The notes: a model not told the origin generated them from the sequence alone. DNA of 64,000 nucleotides from Hippasteria phrygiana (GCA_037893225.1 JAZGUH010000057.1:1054001-1118000), one strand, 5' to 3'; shown: positions 23,063 through 33,139, counted from the first letter of the stretch. Numbers and translations are program-made.

Positions 23063-25161
23063 TGGGTCATTCAACCAGGTTGGGACACAGTGTGTTTATG
23101 ACCATATCATTAAAACCATCATTACATTTAATTCAGTTATTTCATGTGACATCCGTCTTTGGGTGTGAGATTATTTGAGAAAGTTTCAATCATGTAAGTT
23201 ATATTTTTACAAAAATATGATAAAAAGTGTGTTTTGTTTATATGTAAAGTAGACGTAACATGGACACCGTGCCCAACGTTTAAATTGTTTTGGTTTTTTA
23301 ACACTTTAATAAATAAATATGGAAAATGTATTATGTACAATAATTAAAAGACACACTACATGTATGCAACAATGAAACACCTTGTCCAAACATAGCACAA
23401 ATAGCAAGACTTTGAAGAATCGTTGCAGACGTAACATGGACACCATGATAGACCATGACCATACATATTTCTGCTGTTGTGCTGCATTTGGATATTGCAT
23501 ATCATAACAATTGTTTTTTGTGTTGCAGTTTGTGTTTTGTAATTAGTATACAGAGTGAGTTTGCATAATTATTTATATAAATGTTGAAAATGTTACAAAA
23601 TGGAAATGTGCATTTTCATGTCACACCATGTTAGTACTAAATGTTACGTCCAGACTGCCTTAATTTTTCGTCATTAAATAAATAATTATGCAACTTACTA
23701 TATGTACTAACTAAAATACACTCAATGCTACCAGAAAACACTTTTTGTTATGGTTGCCAGTGTCCAAATAGCTCAGAAACAGCAAGAACAAAAAAAAACA
23801 TGCATGTGTGGACGTAACAGTGGACACAGTGTCCATGTTACGTCCGGATGTCGGACAACTCGACCGTTGGCCGACTCGACTCGAGACAACTCGACCGTTC
23901 AGACAACTCGACCGTTTACCAAGTCGTCCGTTGAGACAAGTCGACTTTGACATGGAGACAACTCGACCGTGCGATGCGTTGTACATGATGTAGCTAGCGG
24001 AGCGCGTGGTATTTTCAACACAGGTTGCCCGTCAATGTTTGGGTATTTGCGTGTGCGCGTGGCCCAGAATGGTTCAGAATGTGTGGTATTACCGTGCGCG
24101 GGGACCCGGTCGGTGTACGGTGACACGGCATGCACGGCGAGCGCGATGCCGGGACCCAGCGCGTGCAAGGCCCGCGAGAGCGACGCGGCATTTGCACGGT
24201 GCATGGCCGCGGGCAGGCAGCCGCACCGGTATTTATCGCCGCACCGATGCGGTGATAGGCTGGTATTCTTAAACATCTCAGTTGATGATGGCCAGTGTAG
24301 AGGCTAGTGGATTACAAAATGTAGTTTGTTATCAAAGTGTTATTCTAATCCCTCATCCCGGGCCCCCTGTGTACCCCAGCCCCGTCCAAAACGACAGCGC
24401 TGTCCGGCCCATCAACCATGTCACCCCGCAAAAAGAAAACTTCCCGGCCCCGCATATATATCCAATCCCAGCCCCGTGCCACAAAATATAGACCGGCACG
24501 ACAATTCACGTTACCCGGCCCCCTGTCATGCCTGCGTCCATCCCGGCCCCCTGTGTACCGTAAGCCCCGTCCAAAACGACAGCGCTGTCCTGCCCATCAA
24601 AAGTCACCCCGTGCCGTTCCTTCCACAACCAATTCCCCTATCTACGAGTCGACTTGTCTCAACGGACGACTTGTCTCAACGGACGACTTGTCTTCCCATT
24701 TGACAAAAAAACGGTCGAGTTGTCTGAACGGTCGAGTTGTCTCGAGTCGAGTCGGCCAACGGTCGAGTTGTCCGAGCCCCTTACGTCCACTCTCACGTCT
24801 GTTTTTGCTGTCTCTGCTATATTTGGACACTGACTACCATAAAGAAAGTGTTCTTGTGTTGCATAGTATATAATTAGTACACATGGTGAATTTCCCATAT
24901 TTATATATATTTTTTTATAGTGTTGAAAAAACACAAAAATGGAAATATGGACATGTCCTGTTATGCAAACTGGTTATGCAAACTGAAGCATATTTTTAAT
25001 CATATTTTTGGTAAAATATAATTTACATGATTTAAAACTTTCACAAATATTTCCCACCCAAAGACTGATGTTACATGAAATAACTGAATCAAATGTAATA
25101 TTACTTTTAATGATATGGATAAATGTCACACACTGTGTCCCAACCTGGTGGAATGACCCAG
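23063..25161. mobile_element. Long-armed foldback element
   Basis: The ends TGGGTCATTCAACCAGGTTG (23063) and its complement ending at 25161 match over 32 bp with one mismatch, and inverted similarity continues inward over several hundred bases (for example 23150-23220 with 25020-25085, and 23560-23790 with 24800-24960). The left arm repeats GACGTAACATGGACAC-like words (about 23251, 23431, 23811 and as a palindrome at 23824-23845). No clear TSD. The second element at 23846-24780 split it. Confidence 0.7.
23846..24780. mobile_element. Nested element with iterated GACAACTCGACCGTT termini
   Basis: TTACGTCC flanks both sides exactly (23838-23845 and 24781-24788), giving an 8-bp TSD. The termini GGATGTCGGACAACTCGACC and its partner ending GGGGC (rc) match apart from three bases. 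The left arm holds four copies of a GACAACTCGACCGTT word, interleaved with a CGACTCGAC palindrome; the right arm mirrors them with an extra CAACGGACGACTTGTCT duplication. Inside are a GC-rich block (24000-24250) and a 58-bp direct repeat (about 24358-24416 and 24542-24600). No transposase is seen. Confidence 0.75.
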
Positions 25162-25480
25162 TTATCAAACTAAGGGCTAGTACTTTTTTTACTGAATTGA
25201 TTTGTAGAAGTTCTGTACGTTGAACCGCCCCAGTAATCCCTGGCGCCGTGACTGGTTTAAATTAAAACTTGAGAGATGTGATATGGGGAGCGTGGTTTAC
25301 TTTTGGTCTGAAGAAGTTCCGTTACATGTATCGTATCGTGACACAGGCGTATCGTTTCAGCCATAGTCAATTATACCCCGTTAGTGTGGAAATGCCCATA
25401 CAAAATATTTAAACAAATACAAGAATATACATTGTATACAAAAATAAATCTATTTACGGTTAACTTTTCAACTCTCCAGT
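25162..25480. other. Unassigned spacer
   Basis: No feature recognised between the foldback element and the LINE tail. Confidence 0.35.
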
Positions 25481-25609
25481 GGAAGCCTGTTGCTGATTTA
25501 CGGGATGGGCGAAAAAATACTTTTGGGGGAAAAACAAGGGGAAATTCCTATCCGGCTCCAAATTATTGTGGCAACCAAGTTTATAACTCCGCAGATCAGC
25601 GTAAAATGG

Positions 25610-26056
25610 CAGAAATATCACTGATGGATGGCTTTACGTAGCTCCGATTTAAATGTACCTAAGGAATTCACGGTTCTCAATTGTTCAGGCAGATTATTCC
25701 ATACCGGCACCACTCACAGCGAAACTTGTGCCATAGCATTCTTTTTTGGCGAAAGAAACTTTCAGTGCCATTTGGGTCGATTACCCTGTTTCACGAATCA
25801 CTGTAAGTGGGTGTAAAAGATTTGTCATGTACAAAGGAGTAATTTTGTTAAGGCTTTTGAAAACAAGGGTAGCCTTTTTGGATTTAACTCTTTCAGAAAA
25901 AGGAGCCCAATTTAGTCTAGCAAACATATCAGCTGAGGCGATGAGGGAGGTACATTTATCAAGTATCCGTGCGGCTCTTTTTAGACATTTGTTGAGGATA
26001 TTGTCGTAGGATACATGTATGTACCTTCCTCCCAACACAGTACAATTGTACAACAA
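25610..26056 (-). mobile_element. LINE (CR1/L2-like) ORF2 C-terminal fragment
   Basis: On the - strand the frame from 26056 contains KCLKRAARILDKCTS, FARLNWAPFSERV and FKSLNKITPLYM, the thumb-region signature of Jockey-superfamily LINEs (LQKRAARIIL... W.PL..R... Y.... PPYL). In another frame near 25625-25710 the usual tail reads VWNNLPEQLRTVNSLGTFK, so one frameshift separates them. RT core and endonuclease are absent: a 5'-truncated dead copy. Its 3' end points to lower coordinates. Confidence 0.75.
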
Positions 26057-26174
26057 TACTCTAAAGATGGCATTATAACTAAACTAAAGTCTAAAGAATG
26101 TGCCATACTGCACAGTGTTGGATTTTGACAGGTTGAGGAAACCTAGTAAAAATGCCTAGGGGGTTAGGGTTAAT

Positions 26175-26325
26175 TGCCAGGTTGTCTGATTTATATCATG
26201 TCTGATTTAAATCACAAACAGATGCAACAATTTCAATAACAATAACTGCATTAATTGCCAGGGTTCTCTGATTTCAATCCTGTCTGATTTAAATCACTGA
26301 TTTAAATCAAACTATTTTTCTTTTG
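26175..26325. mobile_element. Decayed hAT remnant related to 5753-6839
   Basis: Repeats of TCTGATTTAAATCA and GATTTAAATCACTGATTTAA resemble the subterminal part of the hAT element at 5753. Ends read CCAGG ... CTCAACCCTA. No TSD could be defined, so the call rests on word similarity. Confidence 0.45.
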
Positions 26326-26774
26326 GCTCAACCCTACCACCCTACTTTTCTTTTGCTTTAAACTTTGTCAGCGTGGTGAACATTTTTTCATAATTTTGTG
26401 CCAGTGTCGATGCTGCAATTATCCGGTATTTGCGCGGCTCAATTTGATTGCTCTCTCACATTCTGCTTTGCCTGGAGTACTTTTTGTGGCAAAGTTGGAC
26501 TCGAAGTAAGTCTTTAGCTCATCTTCTTCTTCCACTCACCACAGTTTTCGACTAACCATAGTCTTTCTCTTTTTCTTGGGTTTCACGACATCATCAAGAC
26601 TGGCATCTGAATTATACGCATCTTCGTGAACCTGTATTTCGACAGCCTTCTCCTGTGACAAAATGTCAGCGAAATCGAACTATATAACGCCTCATCCACA
26701 GATTCTGTGTCTTGATTGCCGAGAGCGAGTCACATGGCATTTTTCTATTTTTGCTATCTTCCTGTGCACGGCCA
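26326..26774. other. Unassigned DNA
   Basis: No gene recognised. Some pyrimidine-rich stretches (26520-26590) but no convincing exon. Confidence 0.35.
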
Positions 26775-26883
26775 AAAGTACTATACCCATAGCAACCAAA
26801 GTACTATACCCATAGCAACCAAAGTACTATACCATTAGCAACCAAAGTACTATACCATTAGCAACCAAAGTACTATACCCATG
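26775..26883 (+). repeat. 23-bp tandem repeat, about 4.7 copies
   Basis: Unit AAAGTACTATACCCATAGCA + ACC starts at 26775, 26798, 26821, 26844 and 26867. The third and fourth copies share CCATTAG instead of CCCATAG, so homogenisation by neighbouring copies is visible. A diverged extra copy lies near 27245-27275. Confidence 0.9.
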
Positions 26884-27566
26884 GTGCGGTATTTGTGTGC
26901 AGATGCATGCAGGTGTGCACGTTGAGCGTTGCGCTTAATGCGTATTGTTCCAAAGTGCCAGCGCTACAGAGCTGGGTTCTAACATTTCATTAAGGGGTGG
27001 TTTTGAAAAGAGCAAATAAATTTTCCACTAATTTTGTATTGAAATAGAAGTCCATTTTAACTGTATTTAGATTTAAATAATGTTAAATTTGTTTTATCAA
27101 GCAGAATCTTTGGGTGAGGTGTTATAAAACAAATATTTACTGCTTTTATCTCGTGTTCGCCTCCGGAAAATAGAATGCTCAATGGATCACTTAGGGAGGC
27201 TAGTTTTACTGCACCACTTATATTTGTATACTATCCCACGGCTACCGAAGTATTACGCCCATAGCAACCACAGATCATGTGTAACCTCCATGCACACTTG
27301 AAGTGCACAGATCCTTGGAACCAGTGATGTAGTCGAGACCATCACAAAACCGTACAAGACCTTCAGTCTTAATTCAAGTCTCAAGCTATTCAAATGAACT
27401 GTAATAAAAGCATTCCTTTGTCATGGTTTATGCCTGTTACTAATACAAGCTGGTCTTAGATACGATTTTAAGCTTTGCATGGTGGGTGCAATATGAGAGA
27501 CTGGGATTGCGGGTAACACCATGTGAAATAAATCTCTTCTAGGAAGAAGTGTGGTTCTGAAAAGAA
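26884..27566. other. Unassigned DNA
   Basis: Nothing recognised apart from the diverged 23-bp unit near 27245-27275. Confidence 0.35.
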
Positions 27567-27782
27567 CTTGTGCCCGGCCTTGTGCCCGGCCTTGTGCCCG
27601 GCCTTGTGCCCGGCCTTGTGCCCGGCCTTGTGCCCGGCCTTGTGCCCGGCCTTGTGCCCGGCCTTGTGCCCGGCCTTGTGCCCGGCCTTGTGCCCGGCCT
27701 TGTGCCCGGCCTTGTGCCCGGCCTTGTGCCCGGCCTTGTGCCCGGCCTTGTGCCCGGCCTTGTGCCCGGCCTTGTGCCCGGC
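27567..27782 (+). repeat. 12-bp minisatellite, 18 perfect copies
   Basis: The unit CTTGTGCCCGGC is repeated from 27567 to 27782 (216 bp = 18 x 12) without visible change. The unit length is a multiple of three, so all three forward frames stay open; this is no evidence of a protein. Perfect identity suggests recent expansion, or an assembly estimate of a longer array. Confidence 0.95.
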
Positions 27783-27795
27783 CTCTAGTCAGAAG

Positions 27796-27870
27796 TCATA
27801 AACCCAGAATGCCGTATAGCCAGGGATCACACCCAATTTTACGATACAACCTGGGAAGCGACACCAGAAC
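27796..27870 (-). repeat. Interspersed repeat, inverted copy at 31333-31415
   Basis: The block containing CAGAATGCCGTATA, GGGATCACACCCAATTTTA and CAACCTGGGAAGCGACA is the reverse complement of 31333-31415, where it precedes a tRNA-derived head. It is likely part of the same SINE family. Confidence 0.6.
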
Positions 27871-27914
27871 TTGTTACATTGTTCGTCCAACAGGTGGGTC
27901 CCCGTTACAAAATC

Positions 27915-28013
27915 TCTGCTGGAAACTTTGATCGTTTGGGCAACATCCTGAGTTTCATGGAAGGTTTTGACCATAAAGACTCGTTGCTCAGTTGTGAACT
28001 GTTGACCAACCAT
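27915..28013 (-). pseudogene. IS630/Tc1-like transposase N-terminal fragment
   Basis: From 28013 leftward the frame reads MVGQQFTTEQRVFMVKTFHE, typical of the helix-turn-helix start (DUF4817-like) of IS630-type transposases in invertebrates. After about 30 codons it runs into the repeat at 27796-27900. It lies head-to-head with the matching middle part on the + strand, so the transposon has been inverted and rearranged. Confidence 0.55.
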
Positions 28014-28087
28014 CTTGGCATTGGGATAATCAAAAGAAGTTCTCCACTACAATAAGTAGGCCTATGGACACATACATGTACATGAGC

Positions 28088-28318
28088 ATGGAAGATGACC
28101 CAAGACAATCGGCCAGGCGCAACCAACTGCACATTCCAAAGTCATCTTTTTCACGAATGGCAGCAGAGGTAAAATTCCATCCCTACAATGTCCTGACCAG
28201 GCATGGTGATCCAGAGCGGAGGATGCAGTATTCGAGATAGTTCACTGCTGTGCGACGATGATTTATCTGTGGTGATGAGGCAAAGTTTTCTCTGAACGGG
28301 TGCAGCAAAAGACCATCC
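28088..28318 (+). pseudogene. IS630/Tc1-like transposase middle fragment
   Basis: The frame from 28088 reads MEDDPRQSARR, PKSSFSRMAAEVKFHPYNV and HGDPERRMQYSR, then a TAG at about 28238. In another frame at 28260-28318 comes FICGDEAKFSLNG. These match the SxxSVxRILxxxxFHPYKxxxxQxL segment and the first catalytic aspartate motif (F.DEA.F.LNG) of IS630-like transposases. The stop, the frameshift and the loss of the second and third acidic residues make it a dead copy. Confidence 0.65.
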
Positions 28319-28799
28319 ACCCTAACTCCCTAGGGTGTGTGGAAAATCGTATTAAAATTGGAGGATTCAGGACTGTTGGGGTTAATGTCCATTACCTTAT
28401 GGCTTTACTGATACCAGTTCTAATCAATTATAGTTTATGTCTTCATGTCAATAGCTTGTGTGCCTTTTATGTCCATCACCTTAGACGCCTTCGAAAAAAG
28501 GTGAAACCGCGGTTTGACCGGATTGATCGCGGTTTTTCCAAACCTTAGTTACGAGTCAACAATCGAGCTCTTCTGCCTGCTTTACATATCAATGCAACTG
28601 ACTATTATACATGTATGTGTCATTTGTCTATTGCTTGTGTGCCTTTCACTGATTTTTAATCAATTAGTTACATCTTCATTTCTATAGCTTGTGTGCCTTT
28701 AATTCCATCACCATGTTGTGCCATTTGTCTGTTGCTTGTGTGGCTTTTACTAGTTATACCTTAACCCTAACTCCCTACCCCTTTTTTCTTACACATAAC

Positions 28800-28920
28800 C
28801 TGAATCCTGCAAAATCCTCTAATTCCATAGTGTTAAAACTCCATGTAACCTGAATCCTGCAAAATCCTCCAATATTCATTACTGGTGATCACTGCCTGAA
28901 TCCTGCAAAATCCTCCAGTT
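28800..28920 (+). repeat. About 47-bp minisatellite, first block
   Basis: CCTGAATCCTGCAAAATCCT occurs at about 28800, 28849 and 28894, spacing 45-49 bp. A further copy is near 29423. Confidence 0.8.
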
Positions 28921-29599
28921 GGTTTATGGCCAGTGTTATACCAAATCATGGAAACTTGAAAAATTGCTAAGTTTTACCTTCTAAAAAATGGATATGGCTT
29001 TCTAAAAAAAATGACCTTCAGAAGTGTACCCTTACACCATTATGCTAAGCACTCGGAAATCAGACACCCCCCAAATGCAATGCAGTATCCACACTGTAAC
29101 CCAAGAACAGTATAGCCCTTTGATAAATTTATGTACATGGACACTCAATAAAAAAAAGCAGCCAAAAATAGAACCAACAGCTGCTAACTGCAAGTTTTCT
29201 ATCCTTGACACATCACAAATGTACATAAACTGTACAACTTGACTGCACCCCTATGGAAAGTGTCCCCGTCTATCCACGGCCGGCATCCACCAGCTCTTGC
29301 CCGCTGAGTCCAGTGGGGTCTCTTGCGGGCCTCACACGGCCTCTAAATGATTTGTTTTTAGGGGGTTCGGAAAACTTGACATTGACAACTTTTGCTTACT
29401 GGATATCATGTTCTCATTATTGCCTGAATTCTGCAAAATCCTACAGTGGGTTTCAGATTGCTAAAGAATAAGTTGTACATGTATAAACAATGCCTCATTG
29501 CTTTGACTGAACCTATATTCAAAATGTGCATAGGGCATGAACAGTGTGAAAGTAAGGTAAAAATAACCAGATTCCTAAAAAAATCATCTTTTGGATAAA

Positions 29600-29880
29600 C
29601 TCCATGATAACTTCAATCCTCCAAAATCATCATTCTTCGATAAACCCCCAAGCATGTAACCTCAATCCTCCAAAATCCTCTTTTGCATAAAACCCCAAGT
29701 AACCTCAATCCTCCAAAATCAACCAGCATTAGATATAGCCTGATAACCTGGATCCTTCATATTCCTCCAGAGGCAAAAACCCCTTATGACCTCAATCCTG
29801 CAAAATCCTCCAATGCACTAACGTCCAAAGGCCCTCAATCCTCCAAATTCCTCCTTTTGGCAAAGAGGATTTTGGAGGAT
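29600..29880 (+). repeat. About 45-bp minisatellite, second block
   Basis: AACCTCAATCCTCCAAAATC-like units at about 29608, 29657, 29701, 29742, 29788 and 29833 are spaced 41-49 bp. The array ends in its own inverted word, GAGGATTTTGGAGGATTTGG, near 29866-29887. Confidence 0.8.
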
Positions 29881-30115
29881 TTGGGATGGTTAGGGTTAAT
29901 CAATTATAGTTTACGTCTTCATGTCTATAGCCTTGTTTGTGTGCCTTTATGTCCATCACCTTATAAATGTGTCATCCGTCTGTTGCTTGTGTGGCTTTTA
30001 CTGATACCAGTTCTGATCAATTATAGTTCATGTCTTAATGTGTGCCTTGAATGTCCATCATCACCTTACAGGTATGTCAATTGTCTGTTGCTTTTACTGA
30101 TGCCAGTTCTTATCA

Positions 30116-30610
30116 CTGTAATAGTTTACGTCTTCACCATATACATTGGGAGGAAAAATGTGAACGACACTACCCGATTGCGATTTAAACGACTATTTTC
30201 TCTCAAGTCAAACTTTCTCATACATGTTGGAAACCACATACACTGTACATGTAATAATTTGTTTGTTTTTTGTTTGTAACAAAAATGGACCTTACACTGC
30301 TTGATGAACTTTGCTGCACAATTTACCTAAATATTATGTGATGTTTATATTTCTATGTCATCATCAGTAGGCCTAAAATTTCTGTATAATTTTCAAAAAA
30401 AGTTGTGAAGTACATGTAGGCCCACTCTTTTGTTTTAAGGGATTTTGCTACTCGGGCAGGACAAACATTAATCAGCAATGTTGTTTTTATCTCAAAATTA
30501 CCAATTTCCTTACAAAGGAGAAACAATACAATAAATATATTTCACTAAATTTATTAAAATGTGATCAAGTACATGTACCCCTATAACTTATGACCAGCAA
30601 GTAATAAATT
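30116..30610. other. Unassigned AT-rich DNA
   Basis: No feature recognised between the repeat field and the 443-bp palindrome. Confidence 0.35.
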
Positions 30611-31053
30611 CTACCGAGACAGCTTGATAATAACGAGTAATACATTCCATTATCCATTCAACTACCGATAGCCATTTGCACATGTGCAGTCGTGCTTCCG
30701 TGACGATAGCCTAAAGAAGTTACAGCTTCTGAAACAATTTACAAATAATATTTTACAATTAAGAAAACCCCAAAAACTGGAGAGAATCAACATTGTTGTT
30801 CACCTTGTAGAAAAAGGAAATGAAACAAATTCTTCAATCTTTCCAACACAGTTGAAGAATTTTTTTCATTTCCTTTTTTTACGAGGTGAACAACAATGTT
30901 GATTCTCCCCATTTTGTTTTCTTTTTAAATTGTGGGTGATTTTATTTGTAAATTGTTTCAGAAGCGTAACGTCTTTAGGCTATCATCACAGAAGCACGAC
31001 TGCTTTTTGAATAGATAATAAAATGTATTACATGTATCAAGCTGTCTCGGTAG
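30611..31053. mobile_element. Foldback element / 443-bp near-palindrome
   Basis: CTACCGAGACAGCTTGATA at 30611 is mirrored at 31035-31053, and pairing continues through both arms (GAATCAACATTGTTGTTCAC against GTGAACAACAATGTTGATTC) to a short centre near 30843. The arms are roughly 90 percent complementary by eye with small indels. No TSD found. The right end abuts a tRNA-like head (TAGTCTAGTGGTTTGCG), so it may sit within a SINE. Confidence 0.8.
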
Positions 31054-31290
31054 TCTAGTGGTTTGCGTGTAGGACTGCCGTGTGTGAGGTCCCAAGATTG
31101 ATTATGACACTTATTCCAAAAAAATTTAAGTTCGAAAACCTGTCAGTGAATAGTCCTAACTTGTTAGTTATGGCTTTAAAAAAAGATGTATTTTGGAGGA
31201 TAGCCAATGGAAAACTCCTGCCAGTTTCTTTGTTCACTTGAAAATGTATTCAAATTTACCTAGTCAGTTTCCTTTGTGGATTGTTTGACG
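31048..31290 (+). mobile_element. tRNA-derived SINE copy, degenerate
   Basis: A box-A-like TAGTCTAGTGGTTTGCG (31051) and a decayed box B are followed at 31213-31290 by a tail (TCCTGCCAGTTTCTTTGTTC ... TTTCCTTTGTGGATTGTTTG). The same tail follows the clearer copy at 31477-31598, so the two are tandem members of one SINE family. Confidence 0.5.
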
Positions 31291-31476
31291 AATTATAAGT
31301 TAAAAAGTCGTATCCTCATTGAGTGATCCCCACAATGTCGCTTCCCAGGTTGTATCATAAAATTGGGTGTGATCCCTGGCTATATACACTGATATACGGC
31401 ATTCTGGGTGTATGCCTTCTGACTAGCACCCACCCGAACAAAGATACTGACAATTTGGGAGACCGCCAACATAGGG

Positions 31477-31598
31477 CAAGATAGCTCAGTTGGTAGAGCG
31501 CCGGTACGGTGGCCCGGAGGTCGCAGGTTCGAATCCTGCTCCTGCCAGTTTCTTTCAAATTTACCTAGTCAGTTTCCTTTGTGGATTGTTTGACATTA
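31477..31598 (+). mobile_element. tRNA-derived SINE
   Basis: The head at 31477-31549 folds like a tRNA: D arm GCTCAGTTGGTAGAGC (polymerase III box A), T arm GCAGGTTCGAATCCTGC (box B) and a 7-bp acceptor stem with one mismatch. The anticodon loop is poor (no T33), so it is a tRNA-derived SINE promoter, not a working tRNA. The tail to about 31598 is shared with 31213-31290. The block upstream (31333-31415) also occurs inverted at 27796-27870. Confidence 0.65.
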
Positions 31599-31993
31599 TA
31601 GGGCTATTCGTTTTCGAATAATTTAGTATTCGAATATTCGAAACTTGGTTTGACCGAATATTTGATACTTGCCGATGAAGTTTTTTACTGCATGCCGCGC
31701 CAGTAAAAAAAATTGCACGTAAAAGCACGCCGGTGTTTTACGTGTGGTGATCGATATTATGGAGCGTTTGATCGGCATTTTTTTGCATGCCCCTGTTGTA
31801 TCAAGGATTTTACAATAAACCTCCATCCACAAAAAGTTACGATTGGCAAAAATGCGGCATTTGACATTGCAAAGTGCCGTAAATTTTCTATTAAAATAGC
31901 ATCAGAGTCGTATCTGTACGTGCATTTCTAATATTCGAACCAGCAAAATGGTATTCGAATATTCGAATATTCGGTATATTCGGGACAGCCCTA
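31599..31993. mobile_element. hAT-like MITE, 395 bp
   Basis: Ends TAGGGCTATTCG (31599) and AGCCCTA (to 31993), with TATTCGAATATTCGAAT words inside both ends. Flanks TGACATTA (31591-31598) and TTACATTA (31994-32001) match at 7 of 8. It sits directly behind the SINE tail. No coding capacity. Confidence 0.7.
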
Positions 31994-32156
31994 TTACATT
32001 AATCCCTTACGGAAAGAAAACCCCCCGCGAACAAATAAAGTTACAAAATTCCCAGGACTGTATCGGGTATAATTATACATCAATCGTTTCCTTCCTCAAT
32101 GAATACATGTACATGTTTTACACGTTTTACAAAACGTATATTAACAGGGGGGTAAA

Positions 32157-32760
32157 AGGGGCCAATTTCATAGAGCTGCTTTAAAGGTAGTGTACATGAT
32201 TGGTCATTGTTGCAATTTTCAGAAATGGGCAGATTTGGGGGTCAGTATCTTATAGGAAATATCGTTCCACTGACCTGTTCAAAGTTTTGCGTAGTTGGAT
32301 GGCGAAAAAAACGAGAGAAAAACCTTCAGGCGGATAATAGCCTTAGTCACTTGCCTGGGTAGCCACGCGCCCCTTGACTAAAGGCTACAGGCCAGTTTTC
32401 CAACGATTGCCGGCCGGAAATCGTTGGAAAACGATATACATTTCCACTTTTCTTGACAACGGCAGCACACCTGTTACCGTCATTTCACAGGATGATTGAG
32501 GCTACTATAAACTTACACTCTAGTAAGGTATTTCGTAATAATTCAGTAAAAAAAAAATTGGAGGATTACCAATCGTGTACACTACATTTAAGCACAAAAA
32601 TTGCTTAAGCACAAAAAAACCTTGCTCAACCCTAACAGTCCCAAATCCTCCAACTTTAATATTATTTTGCAAGCACCCTAGGGTTTAGGGTTAATAAAAG
32701 CAGGTTACCAGCCAAAATTCTATGTGATGTATATTGCTTGTGATCGACCAGTATTTAGCT
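32157..32760. mobile_element. GGGGCCAATTTCATAAAGC-family MITE, split by insertion
   Basis: The left part 32157-32184 (GGGGCCAATTTCATAGAGCT) and the right part from 32588 (TTAAGCACAAAAATTGCTTA) belong to one unit interrupted at TTAA. A relative in inverse orientation lies at 54955-55147 and shares AATAAAAACAGGTTACCAGC (32691 and 54967 regions). Inside the right part a CCCTAAC/GGGTTAAT block (32628-32692) resembles the repeat field at 28.3-29.9 kb. Confidence 0.55.
32185..32587. mobile_element. 403-bp TIR element inserted at TTAA
   Basis: TIRs AGGTAGTGTACATGATTGGT (32185) and ACCAATCGTGTACACTACAT (to 32587) are flanked by TTAA on both sides (32181-32184 and 32588-32591), the target of piggyBac and Kolobok elements. 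Removing it restores the MITE word CTGCTTAAGCAC, apart from one T. The interior holds an AACGATTNCCGG palindrome near 32400-32440 and no gene. Confidence 0.75.
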
Positions 32761-33139
32761 GTTGTTTGGCTTAGCATAACAATCACATGGAGTGTTGGCT
32801 GCTGGTGCTTTACAATCGCTTCGCCCAAACGCCGCTTTACCTGTATCTACATGTACTCTAATTTTACAGACTTCATCAAATACTAGCAGGATGTCGAGCT
32901 TCACGCGGCACCCATACAACTTGTACGTATCTTGTACCATACATGTGTGTAGCCCCTGCCCAAAATGTGTATAGCGCCCTCTGTTGGTTAATTTTACTCA
33001 GGGCCATGCTTCTGCTGTTGGCCATGTTTTGCAGTGTCATTTCATTAAATTGTCTGCAAAAGAAATCATTTTGCCACCTTATACATTTTTTGCTTTGTTG
33101 AGAAATCATCTAAATACTACCACAATATTGGTTTTCACA
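32761..33139. other. Unassigned DNA
   Basis: No gene recognised. It lies upstream of the retrotransposon LTR. Confidence 0.35.

Larger units (their letters stand above)
28429..30115 (+). repeat. Interleaved repeats: TCAATTATAGTTTA and AATCCTGCAAAATCCTCC families
   Basis: Two degenerate repeats alternate. One (ATCAATTATAGTTTATGTCT...TTGTGTGCCTTTTATGTCCATCACC, then TCTGTTGCTTGTGTGGCTTTTACTG) occurs at about 28429, 28676, 29899 and 30012. The other is the CCTCAATCCTCCAAAATCCT unit at 28800-28920 and 29600-29880. A motif CCCTAACTCCCTA/GGTTAGGGTTAAT borders both (28318, 28766, 29888) and recurs near 32628-32692. The pattern suggests a satellite-containing transposon amplified by slippage. Confidence 0.6.

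Noticed and set aside
26775..26883. CRISPR-like array
   Set aside because: Contiguous 23-bp tandem units without spacers in a eukaryotic genome; simple minisatellite.
27551..27931. Frames encoding ARPC, CPAL or VPGL repeats
   Set aside because: All three frames are open only because the 12-bp unit is a multiple of three and has no stop.
29683..30279. 198-codon + strand frame
   Set aside because: It runs through the 45-bp minisatellite and the TCAATTATAG repeats; the apparent protein is repeat sequence.
31477..31549. Functional tRNA gene
   Set aside because: Boxes A and B are good, but the anticodon loop lacks T33 and the acceptor stem has a mismatch, and the sequence continues into a tail repeated nearby; a tRNA-derived SINE fits better.
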